The notes beneath the pieces are model-generated. The model was not told where the DNA came from. It was given only the letters and a program-made list of their open reading frames with translations, and searched no databases. This document shows positions 41,563 to 53,233 of a stretch of DNA of 64,000 bases, piece after piece (positions within the stretch are counted from its first letter, which is position 1; every line of letters begins with the position of its first letter). The translations under genes and the position numbers were made by a program. Origin of the DNA: Pelomonas sp. V22 (GTDB lineage: Bacteria; Pseudomonadota; Gammaproteobacteria; Burkholderiales; Burkholderiaceae_C); the NCBI RefSeq assembly GCF_030014915.1, contig NZ_JAGIXS010000001.1, forward strand, positions 1,116,001 to 1,180,000, in the 5' to 3' direction.

Positions 41563-43770
41563 TTAGAGCTTCTGCTCCCAGCTCACGCCGAACTGCGCAC
41601 GGCCGTTGCGCTCGGTGCGGCTGTAGCCGTTCGTCACGAAGGTCGTCGAGCGGGTGTCCACCGGCCACAGGTTGTTGGCCGACATGCGGATCGAGCTCGT
41701 GCGGCTGAGCGTCCACTGCGCAAACATGTCGAAGCCGCGGCTGCGCGTCTGCTCCATCGACTGCGTGAGCGTCTGCGTCGTCAGGTAGCCCGGCGTGAAG
41801 CTGACGTTGGCACCCATGTTCACCGGCAGGCCGCTCAGGCGGTAGTCGAAGCCGGCATTGACCGACCAGGGCTGCTGGCCGTCGAGGCGGTTGTCAGGAC
41901 CGGGCAGGCCTTGCACCTTGGACTTGTAGTAGTTCAGCGAAGCCCGCAGGTTCAGCGGCAGCTTGGTCTCGAAGACCGAGGGCAGCAGCTCGCCAGCACG
42001 GCCCTTGATCTCGAACTCGAGGCCCGCCGTCTCGGCGCGCGCGAAGTTGGTCGGGTGATTGACGTAGCGCGCCTGTGTCGCCGACACGTTCAGCGTCGAA
42101 CCCGGCGCCTCCAGCGTCGTGACGTTGCGCATCAGGTCGTTCACACGGCGGTAGAAGCCGCCGACGCTGATCATGCCGCCGCCCGTGAGGTACTTCTCGT
42201 AGGCCACGTCCAGGCCTGTGGCCAGTTCGGGCTTGAGGTTCGGGTTGCCGATGAAGTCCGGCGACAGGTAGGTGTTGGGCGTGTTCGGATCCGGGTACAG
42301 GCCCGAGATGGCCGGACGGGCGAGCAGCTGGTTCAGGTTCGGAGCCTTGTAGCTGCGCGTCAGGCTGGTGCGGATCAGGTCGCGGCCCTTGGGGTCGAGC
42401 TTGTAGTTGATGTGCAGCAGCGGCGTGGTGACGCTGCTGGTGTTGCGGCGCTCGGCATCGCCCACGGCCGCGCTCTCGGTCACGATGCGCTCGGTGCGCA
42501 GGCCGAGGTAGGCCGACCATTGCGGCGAGATCTCCCAGTCGTCCTGGACGAAGAAGGCCTGGCGCTGGATGGTGGCGGCGAACGGCAGGCCGTCCACGCC
42601 CGGCAACTGGGCCTTGCCACCGACGGTCACGAAGCGCGTCTCGTCGCGCTTGCGCCATTCCAGGTCCCAGCCCACGGCGAGGCTGTGCTCGTCGTTGAGG
42701 ATCTGGGCGAACTTGCCGGCCTGCGTGAAGTTGCGGTCGGTGTTGTCGCCGACCGAACCGCGCTGCAAATTGTCGTAGACGGTGTTGTTGAACGTGCCGT
42801 GCACGTCCTGGCCACCGGCCTTGATCTCGATGCGGCGCGTCTCGCTCAGCTGGTTGTTGTACTGCAGGTTGGCGCGCGCCATCCGGAAGGTGCCGATGTT
42901 GCGGCTGTTGTAGTCCTCGCTCGGCAGGCCCGACTTGAGGATGGTCTCGTACTCCGGATTGAAGTGCCAGCGGCCCTGCTGCAGGAAGGCCATGGCCGTC
43001 AGGTTCTCTTCGTCGCTGATTTTCCAGTTCATGCGCGGCGAGGCGTTCCAACCCGTGCCCCAGCCGTTCTGCACTTGCTGCTGGGTGATCACCGAGGGCT
43101 GGCCGTTGGAGCCGGTGGCTGCGCGGGTCGTGGTCGATTCGTTTTGGTTGCGCCAGGAGAACAGCGAGATCGGCAGCGTGTAGCCGAGGTCGCCCTTCTT
43201 CTCGCCATAGGTGTAGGAGCCTGAGACGCTGGGGCGCACGGCGCTGTAACCCATGTTCAGACGCAGGTCGCGCTGCGTGATCTTGGGCGCGTCCTTCAGG
43301 ATGATGTTGATCGCACCGGCCACGGCCTGGGCGCTCTGGTCAGCGCTCGGACCCTTGGTGACTTCGATGCGCTCGACCTGAGCCGGATCCAGCTGGGTGA
43401 GGTCGAAGCCCGGAGGCGCCGGGTCGCCATTCAGCAGGATCAGCGTATAGCCGCTGCCCAGGCCGCGCATACGCGGAGCCCCGCCGGACACGTTGACACC
43501 AGGCAGGCGCTTGAGCACGTCGGCCACATTGGTGTCGCCGAACTTGTCGAGTTCCTCACGGCCGTAGATCTGCTTGGCCACTTGCGACTTGCGGCGCAGG
43601 TCGGTATCGCTCTGCGGCCGGGCGCTGATTTCCACGCGTTCCAGCTTGGCACCCGGGCGCGGCTGGCCGTCGCCACCGGGGCCTTGCGGGCCACCCTCCT
43701 GCGCAAGAACGGCCCCTGAAACCATCAGAGCGCAAGCGGCGGCGATGGCGTGTTTCTTGTTGGTCAACAT
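41563..43770 (-). CDS. TonB-dependent receptor (siderophore/vitamin-type length)
   Basis: A 735-residue receptor. The signal peptide ends VLAQEGG, and a Gly/Pro-rich segment precedes the TonB-box-like LERVEISA. The plug includes NVADVLKRLPGVNVSGGAP, MRGLGSGYTLILLNGD and VERIEVTKGPSADQSAQAVAGAINIIL. The barrel finishes RAQFGVSWEQKL. It lacks the extended barrel of the two glycan-locus receptors. The ligand is unknown; there are no siderophore genes nearby. Ribosome site CGGAG lies seven bases before ATG. It stands between tex and the patatin gene. Confidence 0.93.
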   Translation of the reverse strand: MLTNKKHAIAAACALMVSGAVLAQEGGPQGPGGDGQPRPGAKLERVEISARPQSDTDLRRKSQVAKQIYGREELDKFGDTNVADVLKRLPGVNVSGGAPRMRGLGSGYTLILLNGDPAPPGFDLTQLDPAQVERIEVTKGPSADQSAQAVAGAINIILKDAPKITQRDLRLNMGYSAVRPSVSGSYTYGEKKGDLGYTLPISLFSWRNQNESTTTRAATGSNGQPSVITQQQVQNGWGTGWNASPRMNWKISDEENLTAMAFLQQGRWHFNPEYETILKSGLPSEDYNSRNIGTFRMARANLQYNNQLSETRRIEIKAGGQDVHGTFNNTVYDNLQRGSVGDNTDRNFTQAGKFAQILNDEHSLAVGWDLEWRKRDETRFVTVGGKAQLPGVDGLPFAATIQRQAFFVQDDWEISPQWSAYLGLRTERIVTESAAVGDAERRNTSSVTTPLLHINYKLDPKGRDLIRTSLTRSYKAPNLNQLLARPAISGLYPDPNTPNTYLSPDFIGNPNLKPELATGLDVAYEKYLTGGGMISVGGFYRRVNDLMRNVTTLEAPGSTLNVSATQARYVNHPTNFARAETAGLEFEIKGRAGELLPSVFETKLPLNLRASLNYYKSKVQGLPGPDNRLDGQQPWSVNAGFDYRLSGLPVNMGANVSFTPGYLTTQTLTQSMEQTRSRGFDMFAQWTLSRTSSIRMSANNLWPVDTRSTTFVTNGYSRTERNGRAQFGVSWEQKL

Positions 43771-43884
43771 GTACTGCTCCGTAGAACACTGAACTGGGGC
43801 GGCACGATAGCGATCCGCATAAACCCTGTCAGTCTGGATGCGATCAATTGCAGGAATGCGGGGCCCAAGCGCCTGGATGCGACG

Positions 43885-46221
43885 TCAACGGCGTCCTTGC
43901 AGCTTGGCAAAGGCCTCGGCCATGGCGTTGCCCGCCGCGGGCGCCTGCGGGCGATTGCCGCCCGAGCGCTCATTGCGCGCCGCCGGTCGGAAGCTGTTGT
44001 CCGCGCTCTTGGCGGCCCCACGCGCCTGCGGCGCCGCATCCAGCTTCATCGTCAAGGAGATGCGCTTGCGGGCCAGATCGACCTCCAGCACCCTGACCTT
44101 GACGATGTCGCCGGTCTTCACCACCTCGCGGGCGTCATTGACGAACTTGTTCGAGAGCTGGCTCACGTGGACCAGCCCATCCTGGTGCACGCCCAGGTCG
44201 ACGAAGGCACCGAACTGCGCAACGTTGGAGACCGTGCCCTCGAGCACCATGCCCTCCTGCAGGTCCTTGATGTCCTCGACGCCGTCGTTGAAGCGCGCCA
44301 CCTTGAAGTCCGGGCGCGGATCGCGGCCCGGCTTTTCCAGCTCGGCCAGGATGTCCTTGACCGTGATCGCGCCGAACTTCTCATCGGCGAAGGCCTCGGG
44401 CCGCAGCGTGCGCAACACGTCGCTCTTGCCCAGCACCTCGGCGGCCGGACGGCCGATCTGGTCCAGCATGCGCTGCACCACCGGGTAGGTCTCGGGGTGG
44501 ACGCCCGACAGGTCCAGCGGGTTGTCGCCACCCCGGATGCGCAGGAAGCCGGCCGCCTGCTCGAAGGTCTTGGGGCCGAGGCCCGTCACATCCAGCAGCT
44601 GCTTGCGATTCCTGAACGAGCCATTGGCATCGCGCCAGCGCACGATGCTGGCCGCCACGGCCGCCGAGAGCCCCGACACGCGCGACAGCAGCGGCGCCGA
44701 CGCCGTGTTCAGGTCCACGCCCACCGAATTCACGCAGTCTTCGACCACCGCGTCCAGCGTCTTGGCCAGTTCGCTCTGGTTCACGTCATGCTGGTACTGG
44801 CCGACCCCGATGCTCTTGGGGTCGATCTTGACGAGCTCGGCCAGCGGATCCTGCAAGCGGCGGGCAATGGACACGGCGCCGCGCAGGCTCACGTCCAACT
44901 CGGGCAATTCCTTGGAGGCGAATTCGGAGGCCGAGTAGACCGAAGCACCGGCCTCGCTGACGACGACCTTCTCGATCTGAGCTTCCGGCGCGATTTGCTG
45001 GATGCGCTTGATCAGGTCAGCCGCCAGCTTGTCGGTCTCGCGGCTGGCCGTGCCATTGCCGATGGCGATCAGGTTCACGCCATGCGTGGCCACGAGGCGG
45101 CCCAGCGTGTGCAACGAACCTTCCCAGTCCTTGCGCGGCTCGTGCGGATAGACCGTATTCGTGTCCAGCACGCGGCCGGTGTCACTGACCACAGCCACCT
45201 TCACGCCGGTGCGGATGCCCGGGTCCAGGCCCATCACCACGCGCTTGCCGGCCGGCGCGGCCAGCAGCAGGTCGCGCAGGTTCTCGGCGAACACCTTGAT
45301 GGCCGTGGCCTCGGCCGCTTCGCGCAGGCGCGAGAACAGGTCGCGCTCCAGGCTCATTGCCAGCTTGACCTTCCAGGTCCAGGCCACGGTTTTGCGGATC
45401 AGCTCGTCGCTGGCCCGCTTGGCATGGCTCCAGCCGAGATGGCGGGCGATGCGGCCTTCGGCCAGGCCCGGCTGGCCGGGCACCAGCACCTCGTCGAGGC
45501 TCAGCTTCGCATCGAGGAACTCCTGCGTGCGGCCGCGGAACACGGCCAGCGCGCGGTGCGAAGGCACGGTGCGGATCGGCTCGGCGTAGTCGAAGTAGTC
45601 GCGGAACTTGGCAACGTCCGGGTTGTTCTCGTCCTTGCCGTCCATCAGCTTGGACTGGAACAGGCCTTCTTCCCACAGCCACTCACGCAGCTTGCCGATC
45701 AGCACCGCATCCTCGGCCCAGCGCTCGCTGAGCAGATCGCGCACGCCGTCGAGCACCGCGAAGGCGTCGGCAAAGCCAGCGTCGGGGTTCAGGAAGGCAG
45801 CCGCCTCGGCCATCGGATCAAGCGCAGGGTCGGCAAACAGCTTGTCTGCCAGGGGCTCGAGGCCCGCCTCGCGGGCGATCAGGCCCTTGGTGCGGCGCTT
45901 GACCTTGTAGGGCAGGTAGAGGTCTTCCAGCTCCTGCTTGGTCGGCGCGGCCTCGATGGCGGCGCGCAGCTCGGGCGTGAGCTTGCCCTGCTCGTCGATG
46001 CTCTTGAGCACGGCGGCACGGCGCTCTTCCAGCTCGCGCAGATAGCCGAGGCGCGACTCCAGGTCGCGCAGCTGGCTGTCGTCCAGGCCGTCGGTGGCCT
46101 CCTTGCGGTAGCGGGCGATGAAGGGGACGGTGGCGCCACCGTCGAGCAGCTCGACCGCTGCATTGATCTGGGCCGGGCGGACTTTCAGCTCGGCGGCAAT
46201 CTGGAGAAGGATCTTGTCCAA
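43885..46221 (-). CDS. tex: Transcription accessory protein Tex (TTG start)
   Basis: A 778-residue RNA-binding protein. The N-terminal HTH region has [20 protein letters not shown], the YqgF-like domain lies in the middle ([18 protein letters not shown]), and the helix-hairpin-helix part includes [17 protein letters not shown]. The C-terminal S1 domain is [20 protein letters not shown]. An Arg/Pro/Ala-rich tail of about 50 residues ends the protein. Start: TTG at 46221 ([15 protein letters not shown]), because the family begins here and no ATG or GTG lies upstream in frame. It is linked to transcript control and stress tolerance in proteobacteria. Confidence 0.96.
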   Translation of the reverse strand: MDKILLQIAAELKVRPAQINAAVELLDGGATVPFIARYRKEATDGLDDSQLRDLESRLGYLRELEERRAAVLKSIDEQGKLTPELRAAIEAAPTKQELEDLYLPYKVKRRTKGLIAREAGLEPLADKLFADPALDPMAEAAAFLNPDAGFADAFAVLDGVRDLLSERWAEDAVLIGKLREWLWEEGLFQSKLMDGKDENNPDVAKFRDYFDYAEPIRTVPSHRALAVFRGRTQEFLDAKLSLDEVLVPGQPGLAEGRIARHLGWSHAKRASDELIRKTVAWTWKVKLAMSLERDLFSRLREAAEATAIKVFAENLRDLLLAAPAGKRVVMGLDPGIRTGVKVAVVSDTGRVLDTNTVYPHEPRKDWEGSLHTLGRLVATHGVNLIAIGNGTASRETDKLAADLIKRIQQIAPEAQIEKVVVSEAGASVYSASEFASKELPELDVSLRGAVSIARRLQDPLAELVKIDPKSIGVGQYQHDVNQSELAKTLDAVVEDCVNSVGVDLNTASAPLLSRVSGLSAAVAASIVRWRDANGSFRNRKQLLDVTGLGPKTFEQAAGFLRIRGGDNPLDLSGVHPETYPVVQRMLDQIGRPAAEVLGKSDVLRTLRPEAFADEKFGAITVKDILAELEKPGRDPRPDFKVARFNDGVEDIKDLQEGMVLEGTVSNVAQFGAFVDLGVHQDGLVHVSQLSNKFVNDAREVVKTGDIVKVRVLEVDLARKRISLTMKLDAAPQARGAAKSADNSFRPAARNERSGGNRPQAPAAGNAMAEAFAKLQGRR

Positions 46222-46282
46222 AACGTCTGGAAACCGGGAAAAAGGAAGCGCGGGAGTTTGCCACAGCGCCCCGTAGCTCCCT

Positions 46283-47200
46283 TCAGGCCAGGCCCAAGGC
46301 CAGATGGTCGATCAGTGCCCTCACCCGCTGCGGCATGAAGCGCTGGCTGGGCATCACCGCATGCACCGGCAGGCGGTCGCCGACCCAGTCGGGGAAGAGG
46401 TTGACCAGGGCGCCGCTCTTCAGGCTGTCGCGCACGTCGAGTTCGCTCTTGTAGATCACACCCAGGCCATCGAGGGCCCAGCCGTGGGCGATGCCGCCAT
46501 CGTCCGTGCTGCGCCGGCCATGCACCGGCACGCTCAGCTCGGTCGAGCCCGGCTCCATGCGCTGGCGGAACCGCCATTGCCGTTCGGCGCGGTTGCGGAT
46601 CTTGAAGGTCAGGCATTCGTGATTCGCGAGCTCGCTGGGATGCCCGGGCCGCCCGTGCTGCTTCAGGTAGCCGGGGCTGGCCACGGCGAGCCGCTTCACC
46701 TCGGTCAGCTTGCGCGCCACCAGGTTGGAATCGGCGAGCAGGCCGTAGCGGATCGCCACATCCACCTCGTCCTTGTAGATGTCCAGCATCGAGTCGCTGA
46801 CACTCAGGTGCAGCTCAACCGCCGGATGCCTGTCCATGAAACTGTCCAACAGCGGCAGCAGCTGGCGCCTCGTCAAATCGCTGGACGCGCTGATGCGGAT
46901 GCGGCCGCGCAGCTTGGCCTGCGGGGCGACGCTGTGGCCTTCGCTGATCACGGTCAGGCCTTCGTCCAGCAGCTCCAGCGCGCGCTGACCGTAGTCGCGC
47001 AACTGCTCGCCGGCTGCCGTAAGGCGCAAGGCCCGCGTGCTGCGCTCCATCAGGCGCACGCCCAGCCGAGCTTCCAGCTTCTTCAGCATGGCGCTGGCCG
47101 CCGCCGGGGTGATGTTCATCACCTTGGACGCGGCGGTCAGGCTGCCGCCGCGGGCGCATTCCAGCAGCAGGCGCAGCTCGTCGGTATTTTCAATTTTCAT
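46283..47200 (-). CDS. LysR-family regulator
   Basis: A 305-residue regulator. The winged HTH is at residues 1-65 ([32 protein letters not shown], shown here as a block with [10 protein letters not shown] at its core); the substrate-binding domain extends from about 90. It is divergent from the adjacent quinone oxidoreductase gene, the usual arrangement for a LysR regulator and its target. The inducer is unknown; by analogy with similar pairs an electrophile or quinone is possible. Confidence 0.93.
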   Translation of the reverse strand: MKIENTDELRLLLECARGGSLTAASKVMNITPAAASAMLKKLEARLGVRLMERSTRALRLTAAGEQLRDYGQRALELLDEGLTVISEGHSVAPQAKLRGRIRISASSDLTRRQLLPLLDSFMDRHPAVELHLSVSDSMLDIYKDEVDVAIRYGLLADSNLVARKLTEVKRLAVASPGYLKQHGRPGHPSELANHECLTFKIRNRAERQWRFRQRMEPGSTELSVPVHGRRSTDDGGIAHGWALDGLGVIYKSELDVRDSLKSGALVNLFPDWVGDRLPVHAVMPSQRFMPQRVRALIDHLALGLA

Positions 47201-47294
47201 TTGAAACTGATGCTAACCCAGTCCCGTTTATCTGAAAGCGAACCAGGCGGAACATGGCGGTCATCGCAACCACCGACCCACAAAGGAGTCACCC
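47201..47294. promoter_or_regulatory. Divergent promoter region of the LysR/oxidoreductase pair
   Basis: A 94-base gap that must contain both promoters. It is A/T-rich next to the lysR start (TTTGAAACTGA) and includes the stretch TTTATCTGAAAG, in which a T-N11-A LysR site could lie. No unique operator could be fixed. Confidence 0.3.
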
Positions 47295-48314
47295 ATGAAA
47301 GCCGTTGGCTATTTCCAGTCCCTGCCCATCGCCGCCGCCGAATCGCTGCTGGACCTCGAACTGCCGCAGCCGCAGGCTGGCCCGAACGACCTGCTCGTCG
47401 AGATCGCAGCCATCGCCGTGAATCCGGTGGATGCCAAGGTCCGCATGGGCCGGCCCAGCAGCGACGGCAAGACGCCGGTCCTGCTCGGCTGGGATGCCGT
47501 GGGCACCGTCCGCGGCATCGGTGCCGAGGTGACCGGCTTCCAGATCGGCGACCGCGTCTGGTACGCCGGCGAAATCGACAAGCCCGGCAGCTACGCCCAG
47601 TTCCAGGCCGTGGACCATCGCCTGGCCTCATTGGCGCCGCAGACCTTGAGCGACGCCGAGGCGGCCGCCCTGCCCCTGACCGCGATCACCGCCTACGAAT
47701 TGCTGTTCGAACGCCTGCAAGTACAGGCCAAGCCAGAGCGGCCCGTGAGCCTCCTGGTGACCGCCGCAGCCGGCGGCGTGGGCTCCATCCTTCTGCAGTT
47801 GGCGCGCGCCCTGCCGCACCTGACCATCATTGCGACCGCCTCGCGCCCGGAATCCGCCGACTGGCTGCGCGAACTGGGCGCCCATCATGTGGTAGACCAC
47901 AGCAAGCCGTTGGCGCCACAGGTCGCAGCGCTGAACGTCGCGCCGGTGCGCTACGTGGCGAGCCTCAGCCACACGCCGCAGCACTTCGCCGACCTGGTGG
48001 CCGTGCTCGAGCCGCAGGGCCGCCTCGCTCTGATCGACGACTTCGCGCCCGAGGCCCTGAACGTGATGGCCCTGAAGGGCAAGGCCCTGTCCCTGCATTG
48101 GGAAATGATGTTCGTGCGCGGCCTGCACCGCACACACGACATGGCCGAGGTCGGCAAGCTGCTGGCCGAAGTGGCGCGCCGTGTGGATGCCGGCGAGCTG
48201 CGCAGCACGCTGGCCGAGGTGCTCGGGCCCATCAATGCCGCCAACCTCAAGCGTGCCCACGCGCTGCTGGAAGGCCAGCACACGCGGGGCAAGCTGGTGC
48301 TGCAGGGCTTCTAA
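47295..48314 (+). CDS. Zinc-type alcohol dehydrogenase-like/quinone oxidoreductase family protein
   Basis: A 339-residue MDR-superfamily enzyme. The GroES-like N-domain has EIAAIAVNPVDAKVRMG and LLGWDAVGTV; the Rossmann domain starts VSLLVTAAAGGVGSILLQLARALP with its nucleotide-binding motif AxxGGVGS. The catalytic zinc ligands of true alcohol dehydrogenases are absent, as in NADPH quinone reductases. The ribosome site AAAGGAG precedes ATG. It is probably activated by the divergent LysR protein. Confidence 0.92.
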   Translation: MKAVGYFQSLPIAAAESLLDLELPQPQAGPNDLLVEIAAIAVNPVDAKVRMGRPSSDGKTPVLLGWDAVGTVRGIGAEVTGFQIGDRVWYAGEIDKPGSYAQFQAVDHRLASLAPQTLSDAEAAALPLTAITAYELLFERLQVQAKPERPVSLLVTAAAGGVGSILLQLARALPHLTIIATASRPESADWLRELGAHHVVDHSKPLAPQVAALNVAPVRYVASLSHTPQHFADLVAVLEPQGRLALIDDFAPEALNVMALKGKALSLHWEMMFVRGLHRTHDMAEVGKLLAEVARRVDAGELRSTLAEVLGPINAANLKRAHALLEGQHTRGKLVLQGF

Positions 48315-48326
48315 GCCCCGCAGGGC

Positions 48327-51300
48327 TCAAACCAGCACACGCTCGATGCCGCCTGCGTTGGCCTTGGCCACGTAGTCCGGCATCCAGTCCTTGCCAAGGA
48401 TCTGGTTGGCCATCTCCACGACGATGTAGTCCGCTTCGAGCAAGCCGTTCTGCAGGTCGTTGCCGTAGCGGCTGAGGCCTTGCAGGCAGCTGGGGCAGCT
48501 GGTGAGGATCTTGAGGTTCTCGGCCGCCGCCACCTTGCCGCTGTCGCGCAACTCGGCCTCCATCTTGCGCAGCTCTTCTTCCTTGCGGAAGCGGATCTGC
48601 GTCGAGATGTCGGGCCGGGTCACGCCGAGCGTGCCGCTCTCGCCGCAGCAGCGCTCGTTCTTCACCACCTCGGGGCCCACGAGGGCCTTCACGGTCTTCA
48701 TCGGCTCCTGCAGCTTCATCGGGCTGTGGCAGGGGTCGTGGTACAGGTAGGCCTGGCTGGAGTTGAGCGTGATGCCCTTCTCCAGCAAGTACTCGTGGAT
48801 GTCGATGATGCGGCAGCCCGGGAAGATGTCCTCGAACTTGTAGCCCTGCAGCTGGTCGTAGCAGGTGCCGCAGCTCACCACCACGGTCTTGATGTCCAGG
48901 TAGTTGAGCGTGTTGGCCACGCGGTGGAAGAGCACCCGGTTGTCGGTGATCATCTTCTCGGCCTTGTCGAACTGGCCCGAGCCGCGCTGCGGATAGCCGC
49001 AGCACAGATAGCCCGGCGGCAAGACCGTCTGCACACCTGCATGCCAGAGCATGGCCTGGGTGGCCAGGCCCACCTGCGAGAACAAGCGCTCCGAGCCGCA
49101 GCCGGGGAAATAGAACACGGCCTCCGTCTCGGCCGTGGTGGCGGCCGGGTTGCGGATGATGGGCACGTAGTCCTTGTCCTCGATGTCCAAGAGCGCGCGC
49201 GCCGTCTTCTTCGGCAGGCCGCCCGGCAGCTTCTTGTTGATGAAGTGGATCACCTGCTCCTTGACGGGAGCCGGGCCCAGGGTCGCGCGCGGCGCGGCCG
49301 TCTGCTTCTTCGCGAAGGTCTTCAGCACGTCATGCGCCAGGCGCTGGGCCTTGAAGCCCACGCCCACCATGGCCGTGCGCGCCAGCTTGATGGTCTCGGG
49401 GTTGGTGGCGTTCAGCATGAACATGGCGGCGGCATTGCCGGGGCGCCAGCTCTTCTGGCCCATCTTGCGCAAGAGGTTGCGCATGTTCATGGTCACGTCG
49501 CCGAAGTCGATCTTGACCGGGCAGGGGTTCGCGCACTTGTGGCAGACCGTGCAGTGGTCGGCCACGTCCTCGAACTCTTCCCAATGCTTGATCGAGACGC
49601 CTCGGCGCGTCTGCTCCTCGTACAAAAAGGCCTCGACCAGCAGCGAGGTGGCGAGGATCTTGTTACGCGGCGAATAGAGCAGGTTGGCGCGCGGCACATG
49701 GGTGGCGCAGACCGGCTTGCACTTGCCGCAGCGCAGGCAGTCCTTGACCGAATCGCTGATCGCGCCGATGTCGCTCTGCTGCATGATCAGCGACTCGTGC
49801 CCCATCAGCCCGAAGCTCGGGGTGTAGGCATTGGTCAGGTCGGCAAAGGTGGTCAGCGAATCCGGGCCACCGAGGCGCAGCAGCTTGCCCTTGTTGAAGC
49901 GGCCTTCGGGGTCGATCTTGGCCTTGTAGCCCGCAAAGGGCGCCAGCTCCGCATCCGACAGGAACTCCAGCTTGGTGATGCCGATGCCGTGCTCGCCCGA
50001 GATCACGCCATCGAGGCTGCGCGCCAGGGTCATGATGCGGGCCACGGCCTCATGGGCCGTCTGCAGCATCTGGTAGTTGTCGGAGTTCACCGGGATGTTG
50101 GTGTGCACATTGCCGTCGCCGGCATGCATGTGCAGGGCCACCCAGACCCGGCCGCGCAGCACCTCCTTGTGGATGCGCTTGCACTCCTCGACGATGGCCG
50201 CGAAGGCACCGCCAGCAAAGATGCTCTGCAGCGGCTTGAGGATCTGCGTGCGCCAGGAGGCGCGCAGGCTCTTGTCCTGCAGCTGGTCGAAGAAGGAGCG
50301 GCCGCCGTCGGTCGGCACGGCGTCGAGCCCGTCCTTCCACTGCTGCCACAGCGCGCCGACCTCGGTCAGCAGCGCGAGCGCCTGCTGCACGCGGTCTTCC
50401 AGCAGCTCGGCACTCGGGATCTCGCTCGCGTCGTCGGTCTTGCCCAGCGGCAGGCGGCCCTGCGCGAAGAAGGCCTTCAGCGCATCGGCCAGGGCCAGCT
50501 TGTTGCGCAGCGAGAGCTCGATGTTGATGCGCTCGATGCCCAGCGTGTACTCGCCCATGCGCTCCAGCGGTATCACCACGTCCTCGTTCACCTTGAACGC
50601 GTTCGTGTGCTTGGAGATGGCGGCCGTGCGCTTGCGGTCCAGCCAGAACTTCTTGCGCGCATCGGCAGAGACGGCCACAAAGCCCTCGCCACTGCGGCCA
50701 TTGGCCAGGCGCACGACCTCGGAGGTGGCGCGCGCGACCTGGTCTTCGTCGTCGCCGACGATGTCGCCGATCAAGACCATCTTGGGCAGGCCGCCGCGCT
50801 TGCTCTTGGTGGCGTAGCCCACGGCCTTCAGGTAGCGGTCATCGAGGTGTTCGAGGCCGGCGAGGATGGCGCCGCCCTCCTTCTTGGCCTCGGCGAACAT
50901 GAAGTCCTTGATGTCCACGATGGACGGCACGCAGTCCTTGGGGTTGCCGAAGAACTCCAGGCAGACGGTGCGCACATGCTTGGGCATGCGGTGCACGATC
51001 CAGCGGCAGCTGGTGATCAGGCCGTCGCAGCCTTCCTTCTGGATGCCGGGCAGGCCGGCGAGGAACTTGTCGGTCACGTCCTTGCCGAGGCCCTCCTTGC
51101 GGAAGGTGCGGCCGGGAATGTCGAGGCGCTCGGTCCGTTCGAGCTTCTTGCCCGAGGCGTCGTAGTAGCGCAGCTCGAAGCTGGCCGTCTCCACGTCATG
51201 GATCTTGCCGAGATTGTGGTTGAGGCGCACCACCTCCAGCCACTTGGCCTCGGGCGTCACCATGCGCCAGCTGGCCAGGTTGTCCAGCGCCGTGCCCCAC

Positions 51301-52244
51301 AGCACGGCCTTCTTGCCGCCGGCGTTCATCGCCACATTGCCGCCCACACAGGAGGCCTCGGCCGAGGTCGGGTCGACGGCGAACACGAAGCCATGCTGCT
51401 CGGCCAGATCGGACACGCGCTGCGTGACCACGCCGGCCTCGCTGAAGATGGTGGCCACCGGCTTGTCGAGGCCCGGCAGCTGCAGCATCTCGACGCCACG
51501 CAGGGCCTCGAGCTTCTCGGTGTTGATCACCGCGCTGTTCCAGACCAGGGGCACAGCACCGCCGGTATAGCCGGTGCCGCCGCCGCGCGGAATGATGGTC
51601 AGCCCGAGCTCGATGCAGCCGGCCACCAGGCCCGCCATCTCGGCCTCGGAATCGGGTGTCAGCACCACGAACGGGTACTCGACGCGCCAGTCGGTCGCAT
51701 CGGTCACATGGGCCACGCGCGACAGGCCGTCGAACTTGATGTTGTCCTTGGCCGTGCGCTTGCCGAGCAGCTTGTTCGTGCGGCGGCGCAGCTCGGCCGT
51801 GCGCTCGAACAGCGCGGCAAACTCGGCCACGGCCTGGCGGGCGGCAGCCAGCAGCTCGCCCACGGCGGCGTCGCGCTTCGCGTCGCTCGCGTTGCGGCGC
51901 TTCTCCACCTCGTGCAGGCGGTGCTCCAGCGCCTCGATCAGCAGCTGGCGGCGCTTGGGGTTGTCGAGCAGGTCGTCCTGCAGATAGGGGTTGCGCTGCA
52001 CCACCCAGATGTCGCCCAGCACCTCGTAGAGCATGCGGGCCGAGCGGCCGGTGCGGCGCTCCTCGCGCAGCTCATTCAGCGTGCCCCAGGCGGGCTCCCC
52101 AAGCAGGCGGATGACGATCTCGCGGTCGGAGAACGACGTGTAGTTGTAGGGAATCTCGCGCAGCCGCGGCGGTGCGGCATCCAGCGCTGCATCGTTGGCA
52201 GCGGCGGCAATCTCGGAGGGCATCAGCGGATGCGGAGCGTTCAT
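48327..52244 (-). CDS. Giant FAD/Fe-S oxidoreductase (DUF3683, FAD-binding, CCG domains)
   Basis: A 1305-residue fusion. N-terminal DUF3683 (about 25-130, [19 protein letters not shown]) precedes a FAD_binding_4 domain with [19 protein letters not shown] (about 215-235) and an FAD-oxidase C-terminal domain with the GEHGIG motif (about 755). Two 4Fe-4S clusters follow, [11 protein letters not shown] (about 836) and [13 protein letters not shown] (about 898), and two CCG domains with CCGYPQRG (about 1084) and CCGESG (about 1199). It combines the parts of GlcD/Dld and GlcF or LldE in one chain. It probably oxidises a 2-hydroxyacid and passes electrons to the quinone pool. No neighbouring gene reveals the substrate. 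Confidence 0.93.
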   Translation of the reverse strand: MNAPHPLMPSEIAAAANDAALDAAPPRLREIPYNYTSFSDREIVIRLLGEPAWGTLNELREERRTGRSARMLYEVLGDIWVVQRNPYLQDDLLDNPKRRQLLIEALEHRLHEVEKRRNASDAKRDAAVGELLAAARQAVAEFAALFERTAELRRRTNKLLGKRTAKDNIKFDGLSRVAHVTDATDWRVEYPFVVLTPDSEAEMAGLVAGCIELGLTIIPRGGGTGYTGGAVPLVWNSAVINTEKLEALRGVEMLQLPGLDKPVATIFSEAGVVTQRVSDLAEQHGFVFAVDPTSAEASCVGGNVAMNAGGKKAVLWGTALDNLASWRMVTPEAKWLEVVRLNHNLGKIHDVETASFELRYYDASGKKLERTERLDIPGRTFRKEGLGKDVTDKFLAGLPGIQKEGCDGLITSCRWIVHRMPKHVRTVCLEFFGNPKDCVPSIVDIKDFMFAEAKKEGGAILAGLEHLDDRYLKAVGYATKSKRGGLPKMVLIGDIVGDDEDQVARATSEVVRLANGRSGEGFVAVSADARKKFWLDRKRTAAISKHTNAFKVNEDVVIPLERMGEYTLGIERINIELSLRNKLALADALKAFFAQGRLPLGKTDDASEIPSAELLEDRVQQALALLTEVGALWQQWKDGLDAVPTDGGRSFFDQLQDKSLRASWRTQILKPLQSIFAGGAFAAIVEECKRIHKEVLRGRVWVALHMHAGDGNVHTNIPVNSDNYQMLQTAHEAVARIMTLARSLDGVISGEHGIGITKLEFLSDAELAPFAGYKAKIDPEGRFNKGKLLRLGGPDSLTTFADLTNAYTPSFGLMGHESLIMQQSDIGAISDSVKDCLRCGKCKPVCATHVPRANLLYSPRNKILATSLLVEAFLYEEQTRRGVSIKHWEEFEDVADHCTVCHKCANPCPVKIDFGDVTMNMRNLLRKMGQKSWRPGNAAAMFMLNATNPETIKLARTAMVGVGFKAQRLAHDVLKTFAKKQTAAPRATLGPAPVKEQVIHFINKKLPGGLPKKTARALLDIEDKDYVPIIRNPAATTAETEAVFYFPGCGSERLFSQVGLATQAMLWHAGVQTVLPPGYLCCGYPQRGSGQFDKAEKMITDNRVLFHRVANTLNYLDIKTVVVSCGTCYDQLQGYKFEDIFPGCRIIDIHEYLLEKGITLNSSQAYLYHDPCHSPMKLQEPMKTVKALVGPEVVKNERCCGESGTLGVTRPDISTQIRFRKEEELRKMEAELRDSGKVAAAENLKILTSCPSCLQGLSRYGNDLQNGLLEADYIVVEMANQILGKDWMPDYVAKANAGGIERVLV

Positions 52245-52498
52245 GGCGGCCTGGTCGTTCCATCAAAAGGTCGCCGACCCTCGCACTGTTGGCAAGCCCG
52301 GCACCAGGGTTCGTGGAGCCGGCAGAGCGCCCGCTTGGCCGGTCCGATGCGCCGGTGCTGCAGGTCGCTGCCGGGCGTCTCGGGGATGCAAGAAGCCCAG
52401 CGGTCGTCGGGCCGTGATCCTACCGCAGTGCAGCATGGCCAGCGCCCGGGCGGGGCATTGATGCAATAGAGTGGCGCATCCACGCACGAGAGCCTTCC

Positions 52499-53233
52499 AT
52501 GCAAGCCTGGCCCCTTCCCTTCTGGATCGCCCATCGCGGTGCCGGCAAGCTGGCCCCTGAGAACACGCTGGCCGCCTTCCGCATAGGCGCCGCGCACGGC
52601 TACCGCGCCTTCGAATGCGACGTGAAACTGAGCAGCGACGGCCAGCCTTTTCTGCTGCACGACGACAGGCTCAACCGCACGACCTCGGGCCGCGGCCCGG
52701 CCGGCGCCCTGAGCTGGCATGAACTGAGCCGGCTCGATGCCGGCGGCTGGCACAGCCGGGCCTTTGCCGGTGAACCCATCCCCAGCCTGCAAGCCGTGGC
52801 GGCCTTCTGCCGCCGCAATGGCTACGGCCTCAACCTGGAGCTCAAGCCCAACCCGGGCCAGGACGAGGAGACCGGCCGCGTTGTGGCCTTGGCCGTGCGC
52901 GAGCTCTGGGCCGGCGATGCGCGGCAACCGCTGCTCAGCTCCTTCAAGCCCGCCGCCGTGGCCGCCGCCCAGGCGGCTGCGCCAGAACTGCCACGCGGCC
53001 TGCTGCTCGACACCATGCGCGCCACCTGGGCCGACGAAGCCAAGGCCCTGCAGTGCAGCGCCGTCATCACCAACTACGCGCTGATGGACCGCGCCATGGT
53101 CCAGGCCATCCACGCCCTCGGCATGAAGGCCCTGGTCTACACGGTCAATGACGAGTCGGTCGCCCAATGGCTGATCGCCAATGGCCTGGACGGCATCATC
53201 ACCGACCGGGTCGACAGCTTCAGCCCGGTTTGA
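52499..53233 (+). CDS. ugpQ: Glycerophosphodiester phosphodiesterase
   Basis: A 244-residue cytoplasmic enzyme of the UgpQ type. IAHRGAGKLAPENTLAAF gives the catalytic His/Arg and the metal-binding Glu; ECDVKLSSDGQPFLLHDDRLNRTT is the second half of the site; LNLELKPNP contributes another acidic ligand. The TIM barrel closes at VYTVNDESVAQWLIANGLDGIITD. It releases glycerol-3-phosphate from deacylated phospholipids. No leader peptide is seen. Its last 14 bases overlap the end of the convergent GNAT gene. Confidence 0.95.
   Translation: MQAWPLPFWIAHRGAGKLAPENTLAAFRIGAAHGYRAFECDVKLSSDGQPFLLHDDRLNRTTSGRGPAGALSWHELSRLDAGGWHSRAFAGEPIPSLQAVAAFCRRNGYGLNLELKPNPGQDEETGRVVALAVRELWAGDARQPLLSSFKPAAVAAAQAAAPELPRGLLLDTMRATWADEAKALQCSAVITNYALMDRAMVQAIHALGMKALVYTVNDESVAQWLIANGLDGIITDRVDSFSPV

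Noticed and set aside
48480-52469. A 1329-codon open frame opposite the giant oxidoreductase
   Set aside because: Pure antisense shadow; the minus frame has complete FAD, Fe-S and CCG motifs.
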